This document shows positions 1 through 9,014 of a stretch of DNA of 44,739 nucleotides, piece by piece (positions within the stretch are counted from its first letter, which is position 1; every line of letters begins with the position of its first letter). The DNA lies in contig JANQEE010000004.1 in assembly GCA_028278525.1 (NCBI GenBank), forward strand, positions 1 through 44,739, written 5' to 3'. The notes under the pieces are model-generated. The model did not search any database, had not been told where the DNA came from, and saw nothing but the letters and a program-made list of their open reading frames with translations. This stretch comes from Minwuiaceae bacterium. Lineage in GTDB: Bacteria > Pseudomonadota > Alphaproteobacteria > Minwuiales > Minwuiaceae. Position numbers and translations under genes: made by a program.

Positions 1-20
1 CAAAAGTCGCTTTGTGGCCT

Positions 21-127
21 GGATGCTTCGAGACGGCGCTTCGCGCCTCCTCAGCATGAGGGCTAGCTTGTTGACAACACGACGACCTCATCCTGAGGAC
101 GCCCGCAGGGCCGTCTCGAAGGGTGGG
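21..127. repeat. 107-bp palindromic intergenic repeat, family A copy 1
   Basis: The ends are inverted (CTTCGAGACGGC near the left, GCCGTCTCGAAG near the right), so the unit can fold back. Its reverse complement is nearly identical to the element at 7702-7807, including the middle part with CTCAGCATGAGGG and CTTGTTGA. It lies just upstream of the MmgE/PrpD gene and holds no credible gene. It looks like a non-autonomous REP/BIME-type element; no transposase is near. Confidence 0.8.
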
Positions 128-246
128 CAAACGCTCCGCTCCCTTTTTCAGCAGCTGCCGGCACGGCTTGCCGAGGGCGACCGCGACCGTCGATAATGAC
201 GGCGCAGCCGGCCTGGCCGGCAATTCACTGATTTCGGCTTTCTTTG

Positions 247-1605
247 ATGGATGCCATAGAACGCTTCGCCGACCATGTCGTCGGCTGCGACGTCGACGAC
301 CTGCCGCCCGCAGCGGTCCGGGCGGCCAAGACCTTCATCCTCGATTCCATCGGCGTCGGCGTGGTCGGCAGCGCCGGGCCGTGGGTCGAGGAACTGGTTG
401 CCTCTCTCTCGGGCTGGGGCGCGGGCGACGACGCGCGTCTGCTGGTGCGCGGCACGCGCCTGCCGGCGCCGGCCGCCGCCATGGGCAACGCCTATCAGAC
501 CCACAACTCCGAATTCGACTGCGTGCACGAGGGCGCCGTTGTGCATCCGATGGCCTGCGTGCTGTCGTCGGTGCTGGCGGAGGCGGACCGGGCCGGCGGC
601 GTTACCGGCCCGCAATTCATGGCCGCCGTCGCGCTTGGCGTCGACGTCGCCTGCGGCATCGGCGTCGCCTCTAAAGCGCCGCTCCGCTTCTTCCGCCCCG
701 GCACGGCCGGCGGCTTCGGCGCGGCGGCGGCGGTGGCTAAGCTGCGCGGATTCGACAGGGAAACCCTGCTCGACGCCCTCGGCCTGGTCTACAGCCAGAT
801 GTGCGGCACCATGCAGGCGCATGTCGAAGGCTCCACGGTCCTGGCCATGCAGATCGGCTTCAACGCCCGCAACGCGGTCGTCGCCTGCGACATGGCGGCG
901 CGGGGCCTGAGGGCGCCGCGCGAGTTGCTGGACGGCCAGTTCGGCTACTACGCCCTGTTCGAAGGCGACCGCGATCTCGACCCGGTGCTTACGGGCCTCG
1001 GCCGCGACTGGCGCATCGCCGAACTGGCGCACAAGCCCTTCCCCAGCGGCCGCGCCACCCACGGCATCGTCGACGGTGTGCTGGACTTACAACGCGCCCA
1101 CGGCTTCGCCGCAGCCCAGGTGGCCCGAGTCACCGCCCGCGTGCCGCCGCTCACCCGCCGGCTGGTCGGCCGGCCGCTCAAGCCGGACATGACCGTCAAC
1201 TACGCCCGTCTCTGCGGTGCTTACGTCACCGCGCGGGCGCTGTTGACCGGCGGTGTCGGCGTCGACGATTTCTCTGGCGACGCGCTCGTCGACCCGGGCA
1301 CTCTGACGCTGGCGGAACGGGTCGAGATCGTCGCCGACGATAATCCCGACGGCAACGCCCTGGTCCCGATCGCCATAGAGGTCGGCCTGGAGAGCGGTGC
1401 GCGCCACTACATCACGCTCGATATCGTATACGGGAACCCCGCCAAGCCGATGACCCACGACGCCCATCTCGCGAAGTTCCGGCGCAATTGGATAAGCGGT
1501 GCGGTCCCACTCGACCCTGCGCGCGGCGAGGCGTTGATCGCCGCGGTCGACGATTTGGAAACCGTCGCCGACATCCGTGCGTTGATCGATCTGGCCGTTA
1601 CGTAG
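247..1605 (+). CDS. MmgE/PrpD family protein
   Basis: A 452-residue protein of the MmgE/PrpD superfamily, which includes 2-methylcitrate dehydratase and cis-aconitate-type lyases or epimerases. Visible family features are the N-terminal DSIGVGVVGS stretch (about residues 33-42), the segment NAYQTHNSEFDCVHEG followed by VVHPMA (about 78-100) and the KPFPSGRATHG motif (about residue 260). The normal length for the family is 440-480 residues, so it is complete. The ATG at 247 is preferred over the TTG immediately before it. Its stop lies 12 nt before the CoA ligase start, so it is probably the first gene of an operon with that ligase and the amidase. Without prpB, prpC or acnD nearby, 2-methylcitrate metabolism is not supported; the substrate is unknown. 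Confidence 0.88.
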   Translation: MDAIERFADHVVGCDVDDLPPAAVRAAKTFILDSIGVGVVGSAGPWVEELVASLSGWGAGDDARLLVRGTRLPAPAAAMGNAYQTHNSEFDCVHEGAVVHPMACVLSSVLAEADRAGGVTGPQFMAAVALGVDVACGIGVASKAPLRFFRPGTAGGFGAAAAVAKLRGFDRETLLDALGLVYSQMCGTMQAHVEGSTVLAMQIGFNARNAVVACDMAARGLRAPRELLDGQFGYYALFEGDRDLDPVLTGLGRDWRIAELAHKPFPSGRATHGIVDGVLDLQRAHGFAAAQVARVTARVPPLTRRLVGRPLKPDMTVNYARLCGAYVTARALLTGGVGVDDFSGDALVDPGTLTLAERVEIVADDNPDGNALVPIAIEVGLESGARHYITLDIVYGNPAKPMTHDAHLAKFRRNWISGAVPLDPARGEALIAAVDDLETVADIRALIDLAVT

Positions 1606-1617
1606 AAGATCGCACCC

Positions 1618-3006
1618 ATGAGCCGCTATTTCGAGCAGATGCAATTACAGCGCACGCGCGCCGAATATCCCATGGGCGGCGCCTTCCTGGACGGCGTCGC
1701 GCGGCAATCCCGCGACGAAGTCTGCGCGCTACAGAACCACCGCTTTCTCAAATTGATGGTCCGGGCCTGGCAGGTGCCGTTCTACCGCCGCCGCTGGGCC
1801 GACGCCGGCATCGAACCCGGCGACATCCGCGGCCTCGACGACCTCGAGAAGATCCCGGCCTTCTCGAAAGCCGACCTGATGGCCAGCGTCGAGGCCAACC
1901 CGCCGTTCGGCGACTATCACGGCGTCGGCCTTTCCGGCGGCTGGCGGCCCGACATCGTGTTCCAGACTACCAGCGGCACCACCGGCGCGCCACAGCCTTT
2001 GTTCTTCGGCGCCCACGACCGTGAGGTGCAGAACCTGCTGCTCGCCCGCGCCTACCAGTTCCAGGGCCTCGGCCGCCGCGACGTGGTGCATTCCGTCTAC
2101 GGCCACGGCATGGTCAACGGCGGCCATTACGTGCGCGAGGCGATCCTGCATTTCACCGATGCGCTGCTGCTCAGCGCCGGCACCGGGCTAGAGACCCGCT
2201 CGCGCCAACAGGTCGACATCATGCACCGCTTCGGCGCTACCGCGATCGTCGGCTTCGTCAACTACATCAAGTATCTGGCCGAGGTTGCGCGCGAGGCCGG
2301 GCTGGAGCCGGGCCGCGACATCCCGGTCCGCATGATCTCCGGCCATCTGGGGCAGGAGGACCGCGCCGCGCTGTCTGCTGCCTGGGGCGGTGCCGAGGTG
2401 TTCGACTGGTACGGCGTCGGCGATACCGGCATCATCGCCGCCGAAGGCCCGGACCATGACGGCCTCTATGTCTGGGACGACGCCCATGTGGTCGAAATCC
2501 TCGACCCAGACACCGGCGCCGTTCTGCCGCCCGGCCAGCCTGGCAACATCTGCGTCACCGTGCTGTTCAAGGCGGACGTCTATCCGGTCGTCCGGTTCGA
2601 CACCAAGGACGTCTCTTCTTTTCTGACCGCGCCGGCCTCCACCGGCCTGACGCTGAACCGCCTCGCCGGTTTCCAGGGCCGCAGCGACAACATGGTCAAA
2701 CTGCGCGGCGTCAACGTCTATCCCACCGCCATCGGCGCCCATCTGGAGTCGCATCCGGCCACCACCGGCGAATATGTCTGCCGCGTCGGTCGCGACGGCG
2801 ACCGTGACCGAATGACGGTTGTCGTCGAACTGCGCGGCGACGCCGACCGCGGCGCGGCAATGCAAGACGACATCGCAACGTTGCTTCGGCAAAAACTCGG
2901 CGTCGAAGTCGCCGTCGGCCTCGTCGGCCCCGGCGAAACCGCCTCGCTCACCCAAATCGAAGCCCGCCAGAAACCCATCCGCCTGATCGACGAGCGCTTT
3001 ACATGA
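1618..3006 (+). CDS. Phenylacetate-CoA ligase-like adenylate-forming enzyme
   Basis: A 462-residue ANL-superfamily acyl-CoA ligase resembling PaaK. The AMP/phosphate-binding loop TTSGTTGAPQPLFFG is at residues 117-131; the motif A5 region reads DWYGVGDTG (263-271), where PaaK enzymes usually carry YG-x-S/T-E. The hinge and C-terminal lid are represented by GRSDNMVKLRGVNVYP. Such enzymes activate a carboxylic acid with ATP to an acyl-AMP and then a CoA thioester in the cytoplasm. The last codons overlap the amidase start by 4 nt (ATGA), implying translational coupling. The E-to-D change in motif A5 and the amidase neighbour suggest a non-phenylacetate substrate, perhaps an acid released from an amide; that is inference. 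Confidence 0.88.
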   Translation: MSRYFEQMQLQRTRAEYPMGGAFLDGVARQSRDEVCALQNHRFLKLMVRAWQVPFYRRRWADAGIEPGDIRGLDDLEKIPAFSKADLMASVEANPPFGDYHGVGLSGGWRPDIVFQTTSGTTGAPQPLFFGAHDREVQNLLLARAYQFQGLGRRDVVHSVYGHGMVNGGHYVREAILHFTDALLLSAGTGLETRSRQQVDIMHRFGATAIVGFVNYIKYLAEVAREAGLEPGRDIPVRMISGHLGQEDRAALSAAWGGAEVFDWYGVGDTGIIAAEGPDHDGLYVWDDAHVVEILDPDTGAVLPPGQPGNICVTVLFKADVYPVVRFDTKDVSSFLTAPASTGLTLNRLAGFQGRSDNMVKLRGVNVYPTAIGAHLESHPATTGEYVCRVGRDGDRDRMTVVVELRGDADRGAAMQDDIATLLRQKLGVEVAVGLVGPGETASLTQIEARQKPIRLIDERFT

Positions 3007-4388
3007 CCGACCTAACGACCCTCGACATTCGGCAAGCGTCCGAGCAACTCGGCAGCCGCGACATTACGTCGGCAGCCCTGACCGATGCCTACCTCGACCG
3101 CGTCGCCCGCCTCGACGGCGATATCAACGCCTACGTCACGGTAACGGCCGATCTGGCGCGCCGGCAGGCGGCGGAGGCGGATGCACGCGCGGCGAGGGGT
3201 GAACGCCTCGGCCCGCTTGACGGCGTACCGCTCGCGCTGAAGGACAACATCGATGTCGCCGGCGTGCCGACCTCCAACGGCCTCGGGCCCCGCCAGGTGC
3301 CGGACCCGGCCGCCGACGCGCCCGTGGTCGAGCGTTTGAAGGCCGCCGGCGCCGTCATCCTCGGCAAGGTCAATATGCACGAGGGCGCGTTCGGCGGCGT
3401 CACCGACAACCCGCATCACGGCCTCACCCACAATCCCTGGAAACATGGCCACACGCCGGGCGGCTCCAGCGGCGGCACCGGCGCGGCGGTCGCGGCGCAT
3501 CTTTGCGTCGCCGGGCTCGGCACCGACACCATGGCCTCTGTCCGCCTGCCCGCGGCCTATTGCGGCATCGTCGGGCTAAAGCCGACCTACGGTCTGGTCA
3601 GCACCCGCGGCGTGGTGCCGCTTTCCTGGCGGCTCGACCACGTCGGCCCGATTGCCCGCACCGTCGCCGATGTCGGCCTGCTGCTGAACGCCATGGCCGG
3701 CTTCGATCCGGATTGCGCGGAATCCGTCGCCGCGCCGGAGGTTGTCGACTACGCGGTTACGTCCTCAGCCGATCTAAAGGGTGTCCGCATCGGCGTGATC
3801 GAAAACTTCGCCGCCGTCGAGACCGAACCCGCCGTCGCCGCCGGCTTCCGCCGCGGCCTCGATATCCTGGAAAGCCTGGGCAGCGAGATCCAAAACCTGA
3901 CCCTGCCGGGCTACGACCCGACGCTTGCCCGCCGCGCCGGCCTGCTGGTGATCGAGGCGGAGGCCTGGGTCTCCTACGAACAGGATATCGAGCGTTTTCC
4001 CGACGCCTTCACCGGCCCGCTCAAGACCATGTTGGAATACGGCCGCGATGTCTCCGGCGCGCGGCTGATCAAGGCCGAACGCGATATCGCCGCCGTCGCC
4101 CACGGCGTCGACTGGGCCTTCAACCAGGTCGATTTCATCGTCTCGCCGACCGCACCCCAGGTGGCGTTCCTGTTCGGCGGAGACTCCCCGGTCACCCAGT
4201 CGGAATTCATGGCGCCGGCCAATTTCTCCGGCTGCCCGGCGATCAGCCTGCCCGTCGACCTGACGCCCGAGGGCTTGCCCATCGGCTTCCAGATCATGGC
4301 CCCCCGCCACGCCGAACCCCGCCTCATCGCCGCCGCCCTGGCGTTCGAACAGGCTGCAAAATTCGACGCCCAGCCGCCCATGGCGTAA
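3003..4388 (+). CDS. Amidase signature family hydrolase
   Basis: A 461-residue amidase-signature enzyme hydrolysing a carboxylic amide to acid and ammonia. The Ser-cisSer-Lys triad can be placed: Lys80 in LALKDN, cis-Ser155 in GGSSGGTGAAVA and nucleophile Ser179 in GTDTMASVRLPAAYCG. The 24-residue Ser-Ser spacing equals that of characterised members. The two glycines normally before the nucleophile (DTGGS) are Met177-Ala178 here, which is unusual for the oxyanion loop. The C-terminal PEGLPIGFQIMAPR stretch is typical. It is the third gene of the MmgE/ligase/amidase operon, overlapping the ligase by 4 nt. GatA is excluded because gatB and gatC are absent and the context is catabolic. The substrate cannot be told. 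Confidence 0.9.
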   Translation: MTDLTTLDIRQASEQLGSRDITSAALTDAYLDRVARLDGDINAYVTVTADLARRQAAEADARAARGERLGPLDGVPLALKDNIDVAGVPTSNGLGPRQVPDPAADAPVVERLKAAGAVILGKVNMHEGAFGGVTDNPHHGLTHNPWKHGHTPGGSSGGTGAAVAAHLCVAGLGTDTMASVRLPAAYCGIVGLKPTYGLVSTRGVVPLSWRLDHVGPIARTVADVGLLLNAMAGFDPDCAESVAAPEVVDYAVTSSADLKGVRIGVIENFAAVETEPAVAAGFRRGLDILESLGSEIQNLTLPGYDPTLARRAGLLVIEAEAWVSYEQDIERFPDAFTGPLKTMLEYGRDVSGARLIKAERDIAAVAHGVDWAFNQVDFIVSPTAPQVAFLFGGDSPVTQSEFMAPANFSGCPAISLPVDLTPEGLPIGFQIMAPRHAEPRLIAAALAFEQAAKFDAQPPMA

Positions 4389-4428
4389 AGCAGCCCCAGC
4401 AAGAGGCTCCAATTCGCAACGCATACAC

Positions 4429-4497
4429 CGTCATTCCGGCGGAGGCCGGAATCCAGACCGGCCGTGGTTATGGATTCCGGCCTCCGCCGGAATGACG
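4429..4497. repeat. REP-like palindrome, family B copy 1
   Basis: A 69-bp near-perfect inverted repeat with arms CGTCATTCCGGCGGAGGCCG and its complement, separated by a short spacer. It lies between the amidase and the convergent crotonase gene, where it could end transcription from both sides. A close relative is at 28241-28308. This core (GTCATTCCGGCgaAGGCCGGAAT) is a commonly seen intergenic repeat in alphaproteobacterial genomes. Confidence 0.85.
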
Positions 4498-4546
4498 ACG
4501 GTGGTAGCGGCCTATCCTGAGCGGGTCGCCTCTCAAAGCCAACCAC

Positions 4547-5332
4547 CTACCGATAGGTGAACTTCGGCTCCCGCTTCTCCAGAAACGCATCCCGCCCTTC
4601 CTGATAGTCGGGCTCGTCGAACGCCCCCATGCTAAGCGTGCGGGTCTCCTCCGTATCGTCCGTCGCCCCGTCGGCGATAATGCCCACCGTCTGCTTCACC
4701 GCCCGGATCGTATATTGCGACAGCCGGCAAAGCTCCTCGGCGAAGCCCAGCGTTTCCCTTTCCAGGTCGGCCGCGTCGAACAGGCGCGTCGCCAGCCCGG
4801 CCTGCAGCGCCTCCTCCGCGTCCAGCGCCTTCGCGCCCATCAGCATTTCCTTCGCTTTCGACGGGCCCACCAGATCGGCCAGCCGCTTGGTCTCGCGCAG
4901 GCTGTAGGCCAGCCCCAGCCGCGCCGGCGGGATCGCGAACCGCGCCGTACGGTCGGCGTAGCGCATGTCGCAAGTCAGCGCCAGGGCGCAGCCGCCGCCG
5001 TAGCAGACGCCGCGCACCATGGCGATGGTCGGCTTGATCAGCCCGGCGACCGCCTCGTAGGCGGCGGCGATGCTCGCGTGGTAGTCCCGTGCCCGCTCGG
5101 GCGTGGCGTGCACCTCGGCGAACTCGCTGATGTCGGCCCCGGCGGCGAAGGCCTCGGGCCCCGCGCCGTGCAGGATCAGCACCTTGACCGCCGAATTCCC
5201 GGCGACCTCGGCCGCCAGCTTCGGGATCGTCCGCCAGATCTCCTCGTTCAGCGCGTTTCGCTTGTCCGGCCGGTTCAGCACCAGCGTGGCGATCTCACCC
5301 TTGGTTTCCAGGTAAACAGGCTGGTCCGTCAT
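4547..5332 (-). CDS. Enoyl-CoA hydratase/isomerase family protein (crotonase) without the two hydratase glutamates
   Basis: A 261-residue crotonase-fold protein of ordinary length. The CoA/oxyanion segments are clear: AAGADISEF (63-71) and GVCYGGGCALALTCD (108-122). Aligned to rat mitochondrial enoyl-CoA hydratase, the catalytic Glu144 falls on Ala116 (GGGC-A-LAL) and Glu164 on Pro136 (FAIP-P-ARLG); the 20-residue spacing is the same. Standard water addition is therefore unlikely. Isomerase, decarboxylase, hydrolase or ring-cleaving activity within the superfamily is possible. It is transcribed toward the amidase operon and away from the GNAT gene. Its role in acyl-CoA metabolism may still be linked to the neighbouring CoA ligase, but that is only positional inference. 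Confidence 0.88.
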   Translation of the reverse strand: MTDQPVYLETKGEIATLVLNRPDKRNALNEEIWRTIPKLAAEVAGNSAVKVLILHGAGPEAFAAGADISEFAEVHATPERARDYHASIAAAYEAVAGLIKPTIAMVRGVCYGGGCALALTCDMRYADRTARFAIPPARLGLAYSLRETKRLADLVGPSKAKEMLMGAKALDAEEALQAGLATRLFDAADLERETLGFAEELCRLSQYTIRAVKQTVGIIADGATDDTEETRTLSMGAFDEPDYQEGRDAFLEKREPKFTYR

Positions 5333-5428
5333 TGATTCCCCTCGCGCGACAATCGCCCAACGGCCGGACTATCGCATGAACCGGCGCTTTCATGTAATCG
5401 TTGGCCGAAGATCGGGGAGTACGGAAAG

Positions 5429-5902
5429 ATGGAGTACCGGATCAGGCGGCTGACCGTCGCCGACGCGGCGGAATTCGCCCGCTTCCGCATGCTGATGTTC
5501 CAGGAAATGGGCGAGGTTGCCGACGCCGCCGCGGCGGAGGATTTTCGCCGCCGCACGATCCCGCACCTGGAAACGGTCATCGCGAACGGGTCGTTCGTCG
5601 GCTGGCTTGCCGAAGCCGACGGCGTCGTGGTCGCCACCGGCGGCGCCAACGTCTTCCTGCGCCTGCCGACGCCGAAAGACAGCGGCGGCAGGGACTTCTA
5701 CCTGCTCAACATGTACACGCTGCCCGACTACCGTGGCTTCGGCATTGCCGCGGCGATCGTCGAGGCCGCCAAGGCGCTGGCGCGGGAGCAGGGCGCTAAC
5801 CGTATTTGGCTTGCCGCGACCGACGCGGGGCGGTCGGTCTACGCCAAGGCCGGTTTCGTGCCGACGGAGTCGGAAATGCAGTTTTATCTCGGTGAACGCT
5901 AG
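5429..5902 (+). CDS. GNAT family N-acetyltransferase
   Basis: A complete 157-residue single-domain GNAT protein. The acetyl-CoA pyrophosphate-binding motif A is YRGFGIAAAIVEAAKALA (about residues 100-117), preceded by the beta-4 strand LLNMYTLPDY, and the C-terminal motif B region contains AGRSVYAKAGFVPT. It transfers acetyl from acetyl-CoA to an unknown amine. The gene overlaps the start of the following EamA carrier, so the two are probably co-transcribed; one possibility is that the pair deals with an amino acid or amine that is acetylated or exported. The substrate is not recognisable. Confidence 0.88.
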   Translation: MEYRIRRLTVADAAEFARFRMLMFQEMGEVADAAAAEDFRRRTIPHLETVIANGSFVGWLAEADGVVVATGGANVFLRLPTPKDSGGRDFYLLNMYTLPDYRGFGIAAAIVEAAKALAREQGANRIWLAATDAGRSVYAKAGFVPTESEMQFYLGER

Positions 5903-6824
5903 GCCCGTCTTGTCGTTCGATCCGCAAAAACTCTCGTTGCGCGCCCGCGACGCCCTCGGCATCGCCCTGGTGCTCTGGTCCACCGTCGCCGTCGGCATCT
6001 CGCCCAGCCTGTCGAAACTTGCGCTGGACAGCGGCGCCAACACGCTGACGGTGATCGCGCTGCGCAGCCTGTTTATGATCGTCGCCGTCGCCGTGGTGCT
6101 GAAGGCGATGGGCGCGTCGTTCGCCGTCGACCGCTCGGTTTTGAAGATCTGCCTCGGCACCGGCGTGGTGTTCGCCGTGATGTCCTACGGCTTCCTCGGC
6201 TCGGTCGAATTTATCCCCGTCGGCCTGGCCATCCTGATCTTCTTCCTCCATCCCATGCTGGTCGCAATCGCGGAGCCGTTGCTGCGCGGCGGGCGACCGA
6301 CGCGGCAGCATCTCATCTGGGGCCTCGTCATTTTGAGCGGCCTCTCGCTGACGCTCGGCTTCGACCTCGTCGGCCTGGACTGGCGCGGCATCGCGCTGGC
6401 GCTGCTCGGCGCGGTGGCCTGCGCCGCCATGATCATCGGCAACGCGACGGCGATGCGCCGCGCCGGCACCGTGCTGGTCAATTTCTACATGGTGGCGACA
6501 TCCACGGTCATCGTTGTTGCCTTGTTGGCGATTACCGGCGCGACCGCCCTGCCGGGGACCGGCATCGGCTGGGTCGGCATCGTCGGCACCGGCGCCGGTT
6601 TCACCGTCGGCCTGCTCTGCTTCTTCGCCGCGATACCGTTGATCGGCGCCGTGCGCGCCACCATGATCAGCAATATCGAACCCGTACTCGGCATCCTGTT
6701 CGCCATGGCGATATTCGGGGAGCATCTCGTGCCGCTGCAATGGCTCGGCGTCGCTCTCGTGGTCGGCGGCCTGATCGGCATGGAGGCGCCCATCGGCCGC
6801 AGGCGGTCGGCTCAGCGTGCGTAA
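5892..6824 (+). CDS. EamA/DMT-family inner-membrane transporter
   Basis: About 310 residues with ten hydrophobic segments arranged as two EamA repeats, typical of drug/metabolite exporters (RhaT/YdcZ-like). The open frame extends upstream through the GNAT gene, but the carrier begins at the GTG at 5892 (MNARPVLSFDP) or the TTG at 5910; the first gives an 11-nt overlap with the GNAT gene. The 3' end overlaps the convergent Lrp/AsnC gene by 13 nt. An Lrp-type regulator next to a DMT exporter is commonly connected to amino-acid efflux, which would suit this locus, but the substrate is inferred only from context. Confidence 0.85.
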   Translation: MNARPVLSFDPQKLSLRARDALGIALVLWSTVAVGISPSLSKLALDSGANTLTVIALRSLFMIVAVAVVLKAMGASFAVDRSVLKICLGTGVVFAVMSYGFLGSVEFIPVGLAILIFFLHPMLVAIAEPLLRGGRPTRQHLIWGLVILSGLSLTLGFDLVGLDWRGIALALLGAVACAAMIIGNATAMRRAGTVLVNFYMVATSTVIVVALLAITGATALPGTGIGWVGIVGTGAGFTVGLLCFFAAIPLIGAVRATMISNIEPVLGILFAMAIFGEHLVPLQWLGVALVVGGLIGMEAPIGRRRSAQRA

Positions 6825-7273
6825 GTCAGCGGCAGCGCCGTGGTGTATTTGATCCGCTCCATCGCGAAGCTGGAACTGACGTCGGTCAGGTCCGCCGCCT
6901 GGATCAGGCGCTTATAGACATCGTCGTAACTCGCGATATCCGGCACCACCACCCGCAGCAGGTAGTCGATATCGCCGCTCATCCGGTAGAACTCGACCAC
7001 CTCGTCGATCTCCGCCACCGCCTTGGCGAAGCTCTCCAGCCACTCGTAGTTATGCTGGCTGGTCTTCAGCCGCACGAACACGGTGACGCCCACATTCAGT
7101 TTGTCCGGGTCCAGCAGCGCCACCCGGGCCCGGATCACCCCGGCCTTCTCCAGGTTCTGGATCCGCCGCCAGCACGGCGTGGTCGACAGCCCGACCTGTT
7201 CCGCGATGTCAGCGACCGCGAGCGTGGAATCCCGTTGTAAAAGGGACAGGATTTTTCTATCCAGATCGTCCAT
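6812..7273 (-). CDS. Lrp/AsnC family transcriptional regulator
   Basis: A 153-residue feast/famine regulator. The N-terminal winged helix-turn-helix spans roughly residues 4-55 (STLAVADIAEQVGLST followed by RRIQNLEKAGVI), and the C-terminal RAM/effector domain follows, with the conserved GDIDYLLRVVVPD stretch (about 99-111). Members bind amino acids and act as dimers to octamers on AT-rich sites. It is divergent from the DUF6356-like gene and converges with the EamA carrier. The AT-rich 134-bp spacer upstream carries three related A-tract motifs that could be its own binding sites. Confidence 0.93.
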   Translation of the reverse strand: MDDLDRKILSLLQRDSTLAVADIAEQVGLSTTPCWRRIQNLEKAGVIRARVALLDPDKLNVGVTVFVRLKTSQHNYEWLESFAKAVAEIDEVVEFYRMSGDIDYLLRVVVPDIASYDDVYKRLIQAADLTDVSSSFAMERIKYTTALPLTYAR

Positions 7274-7407
7274 ATGACAGTTCTGCGAAAAATTCCGATA
7301 GATTAGAAAAATATTCCACGTTTCTGCCGTATTTATGGAAAATTTGGAAGCATTTTTTTACACCCCGGCGGTATTGTCTGCTGATACCTGAACCTGAGGC
7401 AGCGCTT
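7274..7407. promoter_or_regulatory. AT-rich divergent control region with candidate Lrp sites
   Basis: This spacer between the Lrp/AsnC gene and the DUF6356-like gene is conspicuously richer in A and T than its surroundings. It holds three similar motifs: GAAAAATTCC (7287-7296), GAAAAATATTCC (7306-7317) and TGGAAAATTTGG (7336-7347). Lrp-type proteins bind such degenerate AT-rich sites in series, so autoregulation and control of the divergent gene are plausible. No -10/-35 pair is assigned. Confidence 0.4.
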
Positions 7408-7671
7408 ATGTCCCTGAAGACCCTGTTTACCGAACATCCGGCCTCCGTCGACGAGACCTATGGGGAGCATTTCGGCATGGCCATCGGGTTCAGCGGCCGC
7501 CTGTTCCTGGGTAGCCTCGCCTGTCTGGTTCACGCCTTCCTGCCGTTCCTCTGCGTCAAGACCGGCAGTTCGATCATCACCGACCTGCACGGCCGCATGG
7601 TGACCAACCGCCACCGCAACAGCCGCGAAGCGCCGGCCCAACGCACCTTGGTCGGCGACACCGCCCGTTGA
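7408..7671 (+). CDS. Small DUF6356-like membrane protein
   Basis: An 87-residue protein beginning MSLKTLFTEHPASVDETYGE. It has one hydrophobic hairpin-like stretch (RLFLGSLACLVHAFLPFLCV, about residues 33-52) and a basic C-terminal tail with HGRMVTNRHRN. The N-terminal FTEHP..V.ETY pattern and the ACLVHAFLPFL core match my memory of DUF6356, a small family found mainly in alphaproteobacteria. No function is known. It is divergent from the Lrp/AsnC gene and may be its target. A family A repeat starts 30 nt after the stop. Confidence 0.72.
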   Translation: MSLKTLFTEHPASVDETYGEHFGMAIGFSGRLFLGSLACLVHAFLPFLCVKTGSSIITDLHGRMVTNRHRNSREAPAQRTLVGDTAR

Positions 7672-7701
7672 TTGCTACGAATTAGGTAATTGAGCCTCTG
7701 G

Positions 7702-7807
7702 CCACCCTTCGAGACGGCCTTTCAGGCCTCCTCAGGGTGAGTTCATCGTGTTTTCAACAAGTTGGCCCTCATGCTGAGGAGGCGCGAAGCGCCGTCTCGA
7801 AGCATCC
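7702..7807. repeat. 106-bp palindromic intergenic repeat, family A copy 2
   Basis: The inverted partner of the element at 21-127; the reverse complement aligns almost base for base along the whole length. The ends again are CTTCGAGACGGC and GCCGTCTCGAAG. It fills most of the gap between the DUF6356-like gene and the adenine deaminase gene and codes for nothing recognisable. Confidence 0.8.
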
Positions 7808-7841
7808 CTCGCACCGCACTCCGGCGGCAATATTCGCTTAA

Positions 7842-8891
<1,050 letters not shown>

Positions 8892-8901
8892 CGGTATGAC
8901 T

Positions 8902-8947
8902 GTCATTGCGAGCGCAGCGAAGCAATCTGGAGCGGCCATGCGATGAC
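8902..8947. repeat. Short repeat, family C (partial copy)
   Basis: Begins GTCATTGCGAGCG and carries GCGAAGCAATC, which is the complement of the right end of the elements at 37151-37236 and 38109-38195, and ends in CGATGAC. It is a shortened relative of that family, lying between the adenine deaminase and the FAD oxidoreductase. Confidence 0.6.
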
Positions 8948-9014
8948 GGCTGGCATGGATGAACCCGCCGGCAATCGGCGCTAGCATGTCTCCACCACAG
9001 CGGAGATCGAGCAT

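Noticed and set aside
4429..4497. Possible CRISPR repeat
   Set aside because: Single palindromes scattered through the window, not a regularly spaced array; no cas genes.
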